From Euborellia annulipes (lineage: Eukaryota > Arthropoda > Insecta > Dermaptera > Anisolabididae), in contig JAKCPI010014248.1 in NCBI GenBank assembly GCA_023213315.1, forward strand, positions 1-64,000: DNA of 64,000 bases, in the 5' to 3' direction. The notes under the pieces are model-generated. The model saw only the letters and a program-made list of their open reading frames with translations, had not been told where the DNA came from and did not search any database. Each line of letters begins with the position of its first letter. Position 1 is the stretch's first letter. Of this stretch, positions 23,251 to 35,068 are shown one piece after another. The translations under genes were made by a program, and so were the position numbers.

Positions 23251-23425
23251 AGTGGTTTCCAAACTTTATGTTATCACGCCACCCTTAGAAATGATTAATC
23301 TTATGACGCCTCCCCCCCCCCCATTTTATAAAATAATACAAAAACAAAAATTTTTAATGCTAAAAAATATAACAGGTTAAATTTATAAAATATTTTTTTT
23401 TTTGTTTATTCTTATTTATATTAAA
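23251..23425 (+). mobile_element. hAT-type MITE, CAGTGGTTTCCAAACT end, partial
   Basis: Starts CAGTGGTTTCCAAACTTTAT; shares CCACCCTTAGAAA, AATACAAAAACAAAAATTTT and AACTAGCAATTTTCC with the copies at 25341-25645 and 58702-59215. The right end was replaced by a family A copy. Confidence 0.65.
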
Positions 23426-23444
23426 ACTAGCAATTTTCCCTCCC

Positions 23445-23697
23445 TAGGGGGTGCCTAACTTAAATATAAAATTTCAACCTTCTAGCTCAATTCCTTGATG
23501 CTTTAAATTGAACCCAGACAGACACACAGACACACCTTGTCGCGAAAAGAACTTTTTTGAATTCAGGGGACCTCAAAACGTGTATATCCATCAAAGTCTC
23601 GACATCGAATACTTTCTCCCTATATATATGTAATCGAATACTTTCTCTCTATAAATATGTATATTAACTTATACATATAGGTAAGAGAAAGTAAAAA
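23445..23697 (+). mobile_element. Family A terminal half
   Basis: GGGTGCCTAACTTAAATATA through GACCTCAAAACGTGTATATC to GGTAAGAGAAAGTAAAAA. The TTTCTCCCTATATATATG segment is duplicated near the end. Confidence 0.7.
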
Positions 23698-24313
23698 TTC
23701 AAATCCTAATTGAGATTAGTTCTATAATACAAAAAGATGCGGTAACTCACCCCAGTAAAATTCTAAGTGGACTAATCATATCTTACTTTTCTACCTAATG
23801 AAAAAATCCCTACAAAATTCTGCAAGGGATTCGATGGGCTCCTAAGTTACCCAGTGTTATTATTATCTGTTTAAGAGTTTCGAAATCTTCAAAAATTAAT
23901 TCCGGCCCAGTAATAAGAAATTTTAAGATGACATTAAAATGTTTCTATCCTACTATACTATTTGCTAAATATTGAATATAAATTTTAACTCAAACGGAAT
24001 GCACTTATTTTTTAGTAATAGTATTAAAAAACATTAATATCTTTGTGGATTATAGGTGATGGAGCATTAGCCCCCCTGGTTAATGCCTTCATAAAGGAAA
24101 TGCGAGCCTTCATCGCGAAATTACTCTCAAAATAATTTGAATACATTTATAAATAATTATTTTAATTTTTATTTTATTTTGAAATTATTTTATCTTAATT
24201 TTCAACCCTTAATCCACCCCTGTGTAAAAGTATATTAAGGAAATTTTATTAACAAAAATATAGGTCATATAGGAAGAATATAATGGTGACTTAAGAAAAT
24301 ATAAAAAAATGCC
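23698..24313. other. Low-copy AT-rich interval
   Basis: No recognisable gene or repeat family. Confidence 0.35.
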
Positions 24314-24556
24314 GTCAGGCTAGGCGTAGTTGGTAGCGTGCCTATCTTCTATACCGAACGTCGAGGGTTCGGATCCCTGGCAGTCCGAAATGGATATGAA
24401 ATGGTTTAAGTAGAAATGCCCGTTCCCCCTGTATATTATTAATTAATAACGGTTATCGTATAAAGTATTATATGGCCTGAGCTGCCGAAAAGACTGTGTG
24501 AATGTGTGTGTGAGTGTTGAGTGTGAATGAGAAAAAAGTGTGAGTGTTTAAAAAAA
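24314..24556 (+). repeat. tRNA-derived SINE-1, most complete copy
   Basis: The head carries TAGGCGTAGTTGG (A-box-like) and GGTTCGGATCC (B-box-like). The body continues TGAAATGGTTTAAGTAG, GATAACGGTT-type sequence (TAACGGTTATCG), then ATGGCCTGAGCTGCCGAAAA, a (TG)-rich stretch and an A tail. The ATGGCC..TGCCGAAAA core also appears in SINE-2, which has a different head. Confidence 0.8.
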
Positions 24557-25340
24557 AAAAAAGATAAAAAAATAAAAACTAATTTTTTCTCAATGACATT
24601 TACACCCCCCTCCCCCTTTCAACAGCTTATATTCTCCCTCTACCCTTAGTGAAATACAAAATATTTAATTTCATATTCAAAAGAATCGTTTTTCGCAGTC
24701 GAATTATTTGTTTCTATCATTTTTTTTTTCAACGACAAAATGCATAATAATTACCTTTAATAAGGCACTCCAGAGGGTGTGCTGGTTGACGGTGAGGTCA
24801 GGGTGGGTTACACTATATTAATTATTCACTTTGATTCACTTTAAACTCAACTAAATAAGAGAGCGCCTGCAGCCCGGCAACGCGCTCGACTCGACTGAAA
24901 GAGAGATTCGACTCTCTCTCTCTTGTATAGGAATAAATTGATGAAAATAACAATTCCCTTTTCATTAAAAGTAAAAAAATACCTTTTGCTCTAATCTAAC
25001 TATATTTAGAGCTGGAAAAAAATGTCAACAAGTGATTTGGAATATTCCAATGCCTTTCTTAAATAATCAACCCTTCATCCCCCCTAATCAAAATAATAAT
25101 CAACGCTATTTTTTGAAAGTTTTCTATTCTGGCTTCGATTTAGCTAAAATAAATTTAAAAAACATTTTTTTCAATTTTTTTACCCTTAATCCAATCTTAA
25201 TAAATAAAATAATTAACAATGCTATCGCCGGCGAGCTTCGCGTCTAGTCAGAAAAAAATTAAAACCCTGAAAAACTTCCCTGGAGCCGCCTTTGGGTTTT
25301 ACACATAATATAATTTTCTAGAATGAGTCTTACTTTAGGC
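24557..25340. other. Low-copy interval with a GC-richer patch
   Basis: A GC-richer patch lies near 24850-24930 (GCCTGCAGCCCGGCAACGCG then (GA/CT) repeats). A 72-codon frame at 25032 is asparagine-rich and lacks any known domain. No gene call is made. Confidence 0.35.
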
Positions 25341-25645
25341 CAGTGGTTTCCAAACTTTAACCTCCCTTAAAAATATTTAATCGTATTATCCCCCACCCAC
25401 ACACATTTAATAAAATAATACAAAATCAAAAAAAAAAAAAATTTTTAATGCTAAAAAATATAAATTTATATAAAAATATTTTTTTTTATTTAAACCTGCG
25501 TCCCAGAATCTTCTAAATTTTATTATTTTATTTATGAAACTAGCAATTATTTGGAAAATTTTTCTTGGTGGCCAATATTCGCGCCTCCCCTTAGACTAGT
25601 CCGCGCCTCCCTAGGGAGGCGCGCCTCACAGTTTGGAAAACTCTG
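25341..25645 (+). mobile_element. hAT-type MITE, CAGTGGTTTCCAAACT family
   Basis: Starts CAGTGGTTTCCAAACTTTAA and ends ACAGTTTGGAAAACTCTG. A subterminal palindrome GCGCCTCCCTAGGGAGGCGC is near the right end. No clean 8-bp duplication is seen, so it is old. Confidence 0.75.
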
Positions 25646-25722
25646 GCCTACACAGTGTTTTTTTTTTTTTATCTCTCAAATATTAGAGAATCTGGTTTGT
25701 TTTACTATAAATTGTTAACAAA

Positions 25723-26512
25723 TAAAAAGTTCATATTAAGCGATGTCTAGATTTTGATGGATATACAAGTTTTGAGACCCCCTGAGTAAAAAAGTGGGTC
25801 CTGCAAGTGTTTTAGAGTCGTCATTTAAGGGGGATTCCCCCCCCAAAAAAAGATCTTTTTAAAATTTTATATTATTCTTATATAAAATATTTCAAAATAT
25901 ATCTACGGGTATATAAAGTGTAAAATAATTTAAAAATTAATTAAATTTTGTAAGAAAATTTTATGAAAGAAAAAGTGTGCCCCCCTCCAAGGAAAATTTG
26001 AAATGACGCTACTGGTGTGTGTGTGTCTGCATTTTATTTAAAACGAATAAATTGAGCTACGAGTTTGAAAATACGCTTTTGAACAATAAACTAATAGTGC
26101 TAGTATTTTACTGATGTACTTTTTCAGTTTTTTTTTTTCGATTTTCTCAAAATTAGCTCAAACGATTTTGATTAAAATTCAAAATATAAATCAATTATTT
26201 TCTAGATGCTCTTTAAAATGTATATTCTTATTTTGACCCAAAAATTGTTTGCAGCACACTTTACTCTTGTACTTCACAGGAAAGATAGAAGAAATGGTTG
26301 CCATGGTAACAAAATATAAATATAAAATATTTAATCTAATTGATTTTTTTTTAATATCATGTTTATATATTTTACGGATTAAATTATAATATATCGTCGG
26401 AAACAAAATATATGTCGATACAAAAAATCTGGTGTGACAAGCACAGAAGACAACTTTCAATTACCAATTGCAAGAGAAAGTTGTATGCTATGCGATCATT
26501 CACAACAGATTT
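25723..26512 (-). mobile_element. Family A copy split by a MITE remnant
   Basis: GATTTTGATGGATATACAAG up to GTGGGTCCTGCAAG, then a foreign block (about 25812-26011, ends TCGTCATTTAAGGGG and AAATGACGCTACTGG). It then resumes through GTACTTTTTCAG and TAGAAGAAATGGTTGCCATG to the hairpin at 26426-26512. Confidence 0.7.
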
Positions 26513-27868
26513 TTTAAATTAAATATTAATTAAAATGTGTATGAAATAATTGACCGTGGAATGCTTATTCAAGTGGTACTGAAAATATTTACAGGGGAGA
26601 GTTTCACAATTAAAATATGCTTCATGTGTCAAATCCACCACTGGCAATCGTGTTAATTAAGTTAATAATTCATTTTTTTTTTTTTTTAATAAAATATACA
26701 TCATCATCATCATTCTTTATTTTTATTTTATTTTATAAATTTCATTTCAAAATACCATTGGGAATTAAGCAAATTCTCAGATATACGGACAGAGAGACAG
26801 ACCGACAGACAGACCACATGGGAATTATAGATATATAGGTTTTTTGAAACAAATTCCAATGTTGAGTGAGGGATCTACATAGCACGTTTGCTCTCTCTGG
26901 ATTTCTCGATATTTTTTTTAACATTTTTTTTTTTTTTTTTTGCATCATGATGCATGAATCGCTGATAAAAGAAAAAAAAATTAACATAAAAATCTGCCTT
27001 TGCGGAATAAAATGATAGACACTTTGGAAAAGACGTTATACTACATACATTTTATTTTGTATTTTCTCAGCAAGGCATATGCCTTTATCTTCTCAAAATA
27101 ATATATGAAAAAAAAGATATATAAATAAAAATCAGAATAATATAATATAGATACGGTATACTTTTATTTTTCATGTTTTTTTTTTATACTCTCTATGAAA
27201 TAATAAATTTATTAAAGTAAAATGATGTTACTCATATTGTATTTATAAAATGTGAGTAAAATATGAATGGAGTGATGTCACTTTCCATTAGAATAAGAGT
27301 AACATTTTGCCTAAGAACACGCGAAATACGTCATTTTATTATTTAAATGTATTTAAAAGTAATTATTCAATTTTACCGATAAATACTCCATGGCATAAAA
27401 TTTTGCAAATTATTAAGTGAAAATTAAATAGAGCATTTTATTTTTGGATTTTCCAGTTTAAAGATATTTAATATTTATATAAAGAATAAAAAAATGTATT
27501 ATATTTTCATTTGATTATAGCTGATGAAGGCATACAACTTGGGACCGGAACGTTCTTGTTTTAATGTTTTATAATTGCAATTAATTGGAAAAAAAAAGTT
27601 TTTAATTATTTTAGTAGCCTAGGCATATACTATAAAAAGCAGAGCTTTTAAAAGTTTTTAGTTTTTTAATTAAAATTAATGAAAAATTTGTTTTAGAAGT
27701 TATTATTATATGAGTAAAAGGAAAAAATTGTATAGAATCTGTTATATAAAAAAAAATATTAGCATATTAATTTATTTGTATTAGAAACTAAAATTATCTT
27801 CTCATATAATTCAATTCAATTCACTAACAAGATAAACTATTAAAAATGATAATTTTTATTTTTAATAG
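26513..27868. other. AT-rich interval with a hammerhead-like motif
   Basis: Microsatellite (CAT)n near 26701, and CTGATGAAGGC...GGACCGGAACG at 27522-27554. The rest is unassigned. Short frames here are not gene-like. Confidence 0.35.
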
Positions 27869-28117
27869 TATAGAGCATTTAAGAGTGAACTAGATCAAAA
27901 GTAACTAACTCGTTCAAAAAAACAATGCAAGAGATTCGTTCACGCTAAGAGTATAGACCATTTAAGACTGAACTAGTTCAAAAGTAACTAACTCGTTCAA
28001 AAAAACAATGCAAGAGATTCGTTCACGCTAAGAGTATAGACCATTTAAGACTGAACTAGTTCAAAAGTAACTAACTCGTTCAAAAAAAACAACGCAAAAG
28101 ATTCGTTCGCCTAAAAG
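27869..28117 (+). repeat. Three tandem 83-bp units
   Basis: The landmark TATAGA(G/C)CATTTAAGA begins at 27869, 27952 and 28035, exactly 83 bp apart. Each unit carries GAACTAGTTCA (or a variant) and AACTAACTCGTTC. Units 2 and 3 are almost identical; unit 1 differs slightly. Confidence 0.9.
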
Positions 28118-28317
28118 ATTTAGTATAAAGGCCTTCAATTTTAATGGTAGATGACTATTCGTACTCACAATCTCTGAATACAAGAATGATTAAACATTTT
28201 TATGTTTAAACAAACTTCTTGTTCAGAGTGAACATAATGCTTGTGCACATTGACTCCGAAATATGTGATTTCTCTATTTCTCATAAAAAAGATCAAAAAA
28301 TACAAACGAAATAAGTA

Positions 28318-28540
28318 CAATTTAATATTTATTAATTAAAATAGCCGACGAAAGAGTGAGTGCCGCCGGGAGTCCGAACCACGGATCTACCGATTTATAC
28401 TCCCTACCACTGTACCACAGCTCGGCATTCGGTTTTTTGAATTCACTCAGACTTGTCGGCTATTTGAATTAACAAATATTAAATTGTATTTTACTGCCCC
28501 AAACGTGATATAGATATATAATTTATTATTTATTAATTGG
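28318..28540. repeat. SINE-3 head-to-head pair
   Basis: A tRNA-like head on the reverse strand (28363-28435; GTGGTACAGTGG A-box-like, GTGGTTCGGACTCCC B-box-like) is bracketed by inverted tail sequence: AATAGCCGAC at 28348-28357 and GTCGGCTATTTGAATTAACA at 28449. The tail then continues CCCCAAACGTGATATA. This looks like two oppositely oriented SINE copies fused at their heads. Confidence 0.6.
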
Positions 28541-28611
28541 AAAAATGAGAGATATTCTCAATAAGCCCATCCTGGTTGACGGAGAAATTTGGGTCTATTT
28601 CTCTTAAACTA

Positions 28612-28990
28612 AAATAACATTCTGAGCGAATTCAAATAATCGAATGCCGTGCTGTAGTAGGGCATACCGGTCCAAGAGCGGATCCAGATGAGTTTCTCGG
28701 GAGGGGGGGGATCTGGTGTGACTTAAAAGTGCAATCTGTACTTGTTTACCAGAATATATATACAAATCAATTTTTTAAGTATTAATTTTTAAAATTGTAT
28801 ATAAAAAATAAAATTTTATTCTCAAAAAAAATATTTCCTCAAATCTCGGAGAGAGGGGGGAGGTAAATACCCCCGTCTTGTATCCGCCCTTGTACTGATC
28901 CGTGGTTCGACTCCAGCAGTCTATCTTTTTTAGGCTATTTGAATTATTAAATATTAAATTGTATGGATTTTCTTCTCGGCCCCAAACGTG
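28612..28990 (+). repeat. SINE-3 copy interrupted by a MITE
   Basis: The head begins GAATGCCGTGCTGTAGTAGG and is cut at about 28667. It resumes with TACTGATCCGTGGTTCGACTCC and the tail GGCTATTTGAATTATTAAAT, CCCCAAACGTGATATATTAT, as in 28449-28540. Confidence 0.6.
28668..28892 (+). mobile_element. Family E MITE inside SINE-3
   Basis: Ends AAGAGCGGATCCAGATG and TTGTATCCGCCCTT are inverted relatives. Inside is one family A hairpin arm (ATCTGGTGTGACTT). Same arrangement as 2962-3230, reversed. Confidence 0.65.
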
Positions 28991-29868
28991 ATATATTATA
29001 TATAATTTCTTATTTGTTAAAAGAAACAAGAATTTGTTAATATTAAGTAATCATTGTTATCAAATTATAATCTATTTGAAATTACTTTAGAATAGTGTTA
29101 GTGAGGGGGGATGAGGGGGTTAATCACTCATGTTTGCAAATTTTCACAAAAACCATTGCTAACTGTTACATTGCAGTCGTCTGCTCTTCCCGCTCCCATG
29201 AGAACCAAGCATTAAAGTTATATTAAATAGAGAATATATGGATTATTTTTTTTTTTTTTAATTTTTCATTTTAATTAAAAGGATCATCTGTTCAAGCACT
29301 CACGTCCGTTTGTATTATTCTTATAGTCTTACAAACCTTTAAGCCTCTACTGTTCAAACCTAACTGAAACTCAAGTTCCCCCTCAATATCCCCTCTCATG
29401 TTCCCCTCTTTGCCATTAGCATTAAAGGGAAGGGGGCATAATGATCGAGTTTGAAGGTAGGTCGAGGCCCCTAGCGGCAGAAGTTGATACTAAACCTTTT
29501 AGTAAATTATATTCAGTACGGAAGCAGCTTATCTATGCTTCATTCTGCTATTTATGTATACTATATAATATAGATAGAGATAGAGAGATGAGTTTCAGGG
29601 AGAACACTGCAATTAAAATACGATTTAAAAAAAAATACAGGCATAATAAAAAAAGACAATTCCCAAAAGTTGATAAATATGTATAAAATTATGTTTTAAC
29701 CCATTCTGGTACAATTATATAGGCCTATTATATAAACATTTTTTTTAAGGGAATCAATTTAGTGGTTGACTCCGGTAAATTTAAACTATCAACTAGTTAA
29801 AATATTATGTATATTTGAAAATTTAAAAATAAAATTAAAAACACTAAGTTATAAGTTTCAAAGATTTA
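28991..29868. other. Low-copy interval
   Basis: An 82-codon frame from 29441 is rich in basic residues and not recognised. No firm feature. Confidence 0.3.
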
Positions 29869-30275
29869 TTAAGGTGCGCGTCTCGGGGTCCTAATTTTGG
29901 GAGTTTCCAGCGGCCACAATTTTGAAGCTATCGACCTCAAATTTTTTTTAAATTAAAGCTATTTAAAATGTCTACAACTTATAGAAGCCCTTTTTTTGAT
30001 TTTCGAAAAAATATTTTTTTTTTTTTAGATTAATCGCATTAAATAAAAAATATTTTAAAAAAATTCGCTCTCTAACTTATAGATGATTAAATTATTAATC
30101 ATTGTGTTAAAAAAAAAAATTAATTTTTTACCCTTAATTAATTAACTGGAAACTTTCAAATGAAATGGAATAAATCCATTGTATTCTTATGGGAAAAACT
30201 AACGTCATCTCTTGCCGCCTAGAGTAACTCGGTAGTCAATCGTGTCCTAACGGTTTTTCGAGACGCGCACCTTAA
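29869..30275 (-). mobile_element. Family B MITE, intact ends
   Basis: 407 bp from TTAAGGTGCGCGTCTCG to CGAGACGCGCACCTTAA, a perfect 17-bp terminal inverted repeat that includes TTAA. This is the best copy for defining the family. Orientation is opposite to 1581-1984 judged by the GAGGTCGATAGC block. Confidence 0.9.
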
Positions 30276-30986
30276 AAAATATAACAGAAAAATGATAATT
30301 TTTAATAAATCTCTATCTAAAGGCTATCTCTAATTTAATTTTTAAATATTCATATATAATTATGCCTATTCGAAAAAAATATTATTTTCTTAAACTATAC
30401 ACGTATGTGATATTTGAAAAATTTTGAACCTAAATGCCCAAATAAAAATAAATTAAGAGAGGAATATGGAGAATTTTTACTTTTTCTTTATAATATCGGA
30501 TTTTTTTTTTTTTTTTAAGATGAAGTTTGATACCCGATCCGCCCCCCCCTGGTGTTTATTTTTTTTTATTATTGTTTTTATTTCTCTCTTTCATAGCGTC
30601 CAATCAATCAAAAAGATTTATGAATTGTCACCTGTAACGGCAATTATTGTAAAGAATTTAAATTGAATTTTATTTCAATAAAATTAAAAAAACAAAATGC
30701 TACAATTAAAATACTTTCTAAATTCATAAGTCTAATGGCATGAGGAAATAATTTATTTTAGTTTTTACTTTCTAAATAAAAATCTTATTAATAAATATCT
30801 TATTGTTGCTGTATTTTAATAATAGAAGAAATTCAAAATTCCTTAAAATGGAACCCTATAGGGACTCTATAAAGTCCCCAATATAAGTTTCAATTTAATC
30901 AAATTCCGAGGACACCAAACCTACCAGAAAATGGAGAAAGATTTTTTTATAAAAATTATTGTTTCTGAGGAAACCAGGGGACTGAG
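30276..30986. other. AT-rich interval
   Basis: A 67-codon phenylalanine-rich frame at 30466 is a translation of T tracts. No gene is seen. Confidence 0.35.
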
Positions 30987-31434
30987 TTTTTACTTTCTCT
31001 TACCCTATATATGAAATATATAGAAAGTATTGCGAATCATGTCAAAAATTCGATGTCGAGATTTTGATGGATATATATGTTTTGAGGTCCCCTGATTCCA
31101 AAAAAAAAGCGGGTCCCGCAAATTTGTCTGTCTGTGTGTAACGATTTTTAGCATGAAAGAATTGAGCTACCGGATTGAAATTTTATATTTAAGTCCCGAA
31201 CACTCAAAATAAGCTTTTGAACAAAATCGGCCAAAAAGTACTAGCACTTTACTGATGTACTTTTTCAGTTTTTTTTTTTTTTTACCTATTATTTAAAGAT
31301 CGTCAATTTAAATAAGTAAATTTTTTTATGGAAAAAATCATTTATGAATCATTCATTTAAAAGATTAATAAGGATGACTAAATTTTCTACTAACTGGCAT
31401 TAGTGTCAAATATCATATTTGTAAGATAACAAAT

Positions 31435-31469
<35 letters not shown>

Positions 31470-31613
31470 CAAATGTAATGTAAACTCAATAGAGAATTTT
31501 ATTAAGAAATTTATTTATGAATAAAAAATCTCAACATCGAATTTTTGACATGATCACAATACTTTCTCTATCTATTGTATATATTTCATATATAGGGTAA
31601 GAGAAAGTAAAAA
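30987..31613. mobile_element. Family A with terminal sequence at both ends
   Basis: Left: TTTTTACTTTCTCTTACC and CAAAAATTCGATGTCGAG. Right: the same region reversed, ATCTCAACATCGAATTTTTG to GGTAAGAGAAAGTAAAAA. The copy therefore has ~90-bp inverted ends instead of one terminus and one hairpin. A 25+ T tract (about 31439-31465) lies in the middle. Confidence 0.75.
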
Positions 31614-32745
31614 CGCAAAAGGTCTTATGGAAATAATACTTCAAGGGAAATTTGACAATATATGCATTGAATTAAATGAATTTCTAAAATAAACAGTTAA
31701 TGAAGAAAAAACCGATTATGTTATTTTTCAAGACTGAAACGTCATAAAATAAAATATAATTAATTTGACCGTCTATCACTAATTAATTTTTTTCGAATAT
31801 AATACATCATTAATTGGACCAAAATAAAAGATGATTAAACTTGGTGTTATCAAGTGCAAAACAAAATATAATATACTTTAATATATAAATGAAAGAAAAA
31901 TTGAGGACAAAAGAAGATTGGAGTGGAAATGACTTTCGAGCCGCGCAAAATAAGGCAATGGAGTGGACTGTGGAAAATTTAATCCATAGTACAATGAATT
32001 GAGAGACGATGGAAGATGAGCTCGAAAAATCCGTGAGAGAATAAGCAGAAAGAATAAAAGAAAATGAAATATAAAAAAAAAAAAGAAAAAACTATTATTA
32101 ATGATTTCGTAAATAAAAAAAAAAAAAATTGAGATAATTAAAATAATTTCTCTGAAAATTTACAAATGTACTAATTTGTGTACATTAAAGAGGTTGGGGA
32201 ATAAAATTTTCTAATTTAATTAACATAACATTTAAAGTTTATATTATTCTCGGATTGCAAATTAAAACTTTAAAATCTCCTATTATAATTAAATTTAGTT
32301 AGCTAAATAATTTAAATTATTAATGATTTTAATAATGAGAGAGAAAAAAAAAGAAGTTACGACGTTTCGATTCCAAGTTCAGGTCATTCTCAGAACATTT
32401 AAAATTCAGGCCTATAATAATCAATTAACTAATATTTAATGAACGATAATCAATGATGATTGATAATATGTATATTATATAATCCAGGGGCTTAAATAAT
32501 GATAATTAATTAATCTTTATCTAAATAAGGACAGATCGACTATATTTAGCTTTTAATGTTATGTAAATAAAATTTCTTTATTATTAATATGAAATATATA
32601 GAAAGGGGAAATTTAATGATATTGTGTTCAATAAATAAGAAAATAAAATATATTATTTTGAAAAATAAAATGAAATTCTCAATAAATTAAATTCTTTACA
32701 TAATGCAAAATAAGTAGCTAAATCTCTTTAATAAAATAACCCTCG
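31614..32745. other. Low-copy AT-rich interval
   Basis: Purine-rich stretch 31900-32090. On the reverse strand near 32360-32392, GATTCCAAGTTCAGGTCATT with GACGTTTCGA gives a hammerhead-like CTGAGAA...GAAACGTC. No gene is seen. Confidence 0.35.
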
Positions 32746-33225
32746 CATAGGCGCCGGAACTGGGGGGGGCAAGGATGCAATGTCCCCCCCTTGCATCCTA
32801 TAGGAGGGGGCAGAGGGGGCAATATGCCATCTTTAAAAATAATACATTTTTTACTTTTAAAAAATAAAATCTTTTAAATTAAAAAAATTAAAAGAGTAAG
32901 AAATTCATTTTTTTCTAAAATATTTTATATAAACCCTATTGTATTTCTAATTTCTAAAAACATTTTATATTGAATTAAAAGAAGAAAATTAAAAATATTT
33001 ATTTTCTTTAAATAGTATAAATATAGCCTAAAAATTTTTTTGATAAAAACACTAGCAAATTTTTTAAAATTTTAATTTTATTAAAATTGTGATTTTATTT
33101 AAAATTTTTAAAGCTTTATAGTAAATTTGTTTTTGTTTTATACTATTTTAACATATTAAATTATTTTAATTTTCTAAAAAAAAATTTTTGCTCCCCCCTG
33201 ATTCATATTCGTTCCTGCGCCCCGA
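32746..33225. mobile_element. hAT-type MITE, target duplication AACCCTCG
   Basis: The 8-bp duplication AACCCTCG is at 32738-32745 and 33226-33233. Ends CATAGGCGCCGGAAC and GTTCCTGCGCCCCGA are imperfectly inverted. The interior is AT-rich with G-rich and C-rich shoulders. Confidence 0.8.
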
Positions 33226-33239
33226 AACCCTCGAAATAA

Positions 33240-33560
33240 CTTTTTACTTTCTCATACCCTATTTATGAAATAAATAGAAAATATTGCGATCATGTCAAAA
33301 ATTCGATGTCGAGATTTTGATGGATATACCCGTTTTGAGGTCCCCTGAGTCCAAAAAAGTGAGTTCCGCAAATTGGTCTGTCTGTGAACAAAATATCTCA
33401 GGAACGAAAAGAGGTATTCAAATTTGGAAATTAGGTGCTAAGAGCAACTAAATATATCTCGACACAAAAAAATCTGGTGTGACAAGCACAGTAGACAAAT
33501 TTCTCTTGTTGAAGGGTAAGAGAAAGTTGTGAGCTGTGCGACTAATCACACCTGATTTTT
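33240..33560 (-). mobile_element. Family A, internally deleted copy
   Basis: Both ends are present: TTTTTACTTTCTCATACC at the left and the hairpin 33471-33557 at the right (AATCTGGTGTGACAAGCACA ... CTAATCACACCTGATT). About half of the usual body is missing. Confidence 0.75.
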
Positions 33561-34300
33561 TTTTAGTAGAAGTCATATATTATGTAAAGTTGTCAATTTC
33601 TGTCCCTGATAAAATACACAAGTTTCAATTAAATAATTTAGTGACATGATTGAACTCAGTTACTATATGACTTTAATAAATCTTTAATTAAATTTCTTAA
33701 AATACTTTTATTTTTTGTTCAATTAATTTAGGGATAGATGGGGATTTAATTCGGCGTTTTATCTTTCGAAAACAATATATAATATTAAATAAAATTTAAA
33801 AATGAATAATGTATTATTTAATGAATTTATAAAAATTTATATTTTTCTATTTTAAAAAGATTATTTTTTTTAAATTAAAGATTATTTGCTAATCCAGTGA
33901 ATTATGTAAACTATGTGTTGCCATTTCATGAACTGAGCCCTTTATTAAAATGGAGATGAGAACGATAACAGTCCACTCGAGTCAATTTTGCCATAAACCT
34001 CATTTCGCCAGGCATCTATCATTCGTGTCCAAATTGTAATTTTATATCGTGAACAATTTATTCTACAAATATATAGGTACTAAGGTCAGAATTGCAGCTT
34101 CGAAAAAAAGGAAATGATGAATTTTAATTTTTGAGGTCTGTTTGTTTTTTTTTTAATAATAGCTCTACAAATGGGGGATTAAATAAATGAAATAAATACT
34201 AGCTGCTTTTCTTTCATCATCCTACTATTCATCAATAAGTCTACCGTTGTATTAGATTACAAAAAAGTCAATTTTCCTATAGGATTCTATGAACCTAAAT
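33561..34300. other. Low-copy AT-rich interval
   Basis: Slightly less AT-rich between 33930 and 34030; no exon or repeat recognised. Confidence 0.35.
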
Positions 34301-34514
34301 TAGGAACCGACCGAATATTCGATTTCGGCCAGTTTCGGTCAAAAATCCTGGTTTCGGCCAAAAAGTAGCCGGAAAAAATTACAAAAAAAAAAGTAAAATG
34401 ATATGAATATTGTATAGGAAATATAAGTTTCGGTTTCGGCTACGGTTTCGGCCGAAACTAAGATTGAGGCCGAAATTCGGTTTCGGTTGAAAATCTTGTT
34501 TCGGTCGGACCTTA
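34301..34514. mobile_element. hAT-type MITE with TTTCGG repeats
   Basis: Starts TAGGAACCGACCGAA and ends TTTCGGTCGGACCTTA. The 8-bp flanks ACCTAAAT and TTCTAAAT differ at two positions. The inside repeats GTTTCGG / CCGAAAC many times, echoing the terminal motif, as in the 50783 and 53831 elements. The open frame across it is a translation of these repeats. Confidence 0.7.
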
Positions 34515-34685
34515 TTCTAAATGCATTGTCCAACCATTTCTCCAATATATGCAATGCTTTTTCACTATGAAACATCTACAAATTGATTCACAAGGGTGGG
34601 TGGGGGGGGGGGTAACTTTTCAACATTTTCAAAATATTTTTTCAATTTTGATGAAATTTTGTATTTAGTTAGAATGCGTTATTGG

Positions 34686-35060
34686 CAGGGGCGTATATAA
34701 GCCCCCCCCCCGAAATTTTTCAAATCTATATTCATATATACAGGTAAATGGTCAATATCTATGGTTTTGTTTAAAAAAAGTGCGTCGCATAAATAAAAGA
34801 AATAAAAAAAAAAATGAAATATATTAATATAACAGCATTTTTTTTTTAATAAAACTTGTCTTAGAGAGGGTCCGGGCCCTTCGGGGTGAAAACGGAAAAA
34901 TTTCGATTAAAAAAAAATTTAACAAAAATTTGTCTTTGATAGGGCCGGGCCCCTCGGGGCTCAGAGATATCCGGAATTTTAAAAATATTTTTGTGTATGG
35001 GGAGGGGGGGAATATTTAAAAATGAGTTCGCCCCCCCCACTAGAAAAATATACGGCCCTA
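34686..35060. mobile_element. hAT-type MITE, target duplication GTTATTGG
   Basis: Perfect 8-bp duplication at 34678-34685 and 35061-35068. Ends CAGGGGCGTATATAAG and ATATACGGCCCTA. Poly-C and poly-G shoulders and GGGCCC(T/G)TCGGGG blocks inside. Confidence 0.9.
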
Positions 35061-35068
35061 GTTATTGG

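Noticed and set aside
25812..26011. 8-bp target duplication for the block inside the family A copy
   Set aside because: The edges are too decayed; AGTGTTTT and TGTGTGTG do not match convincingly.
29470..29486. CTCF-type site CCCCTAGCGGCAG
   Set aside because: One base short of the core spacing, so not a match.
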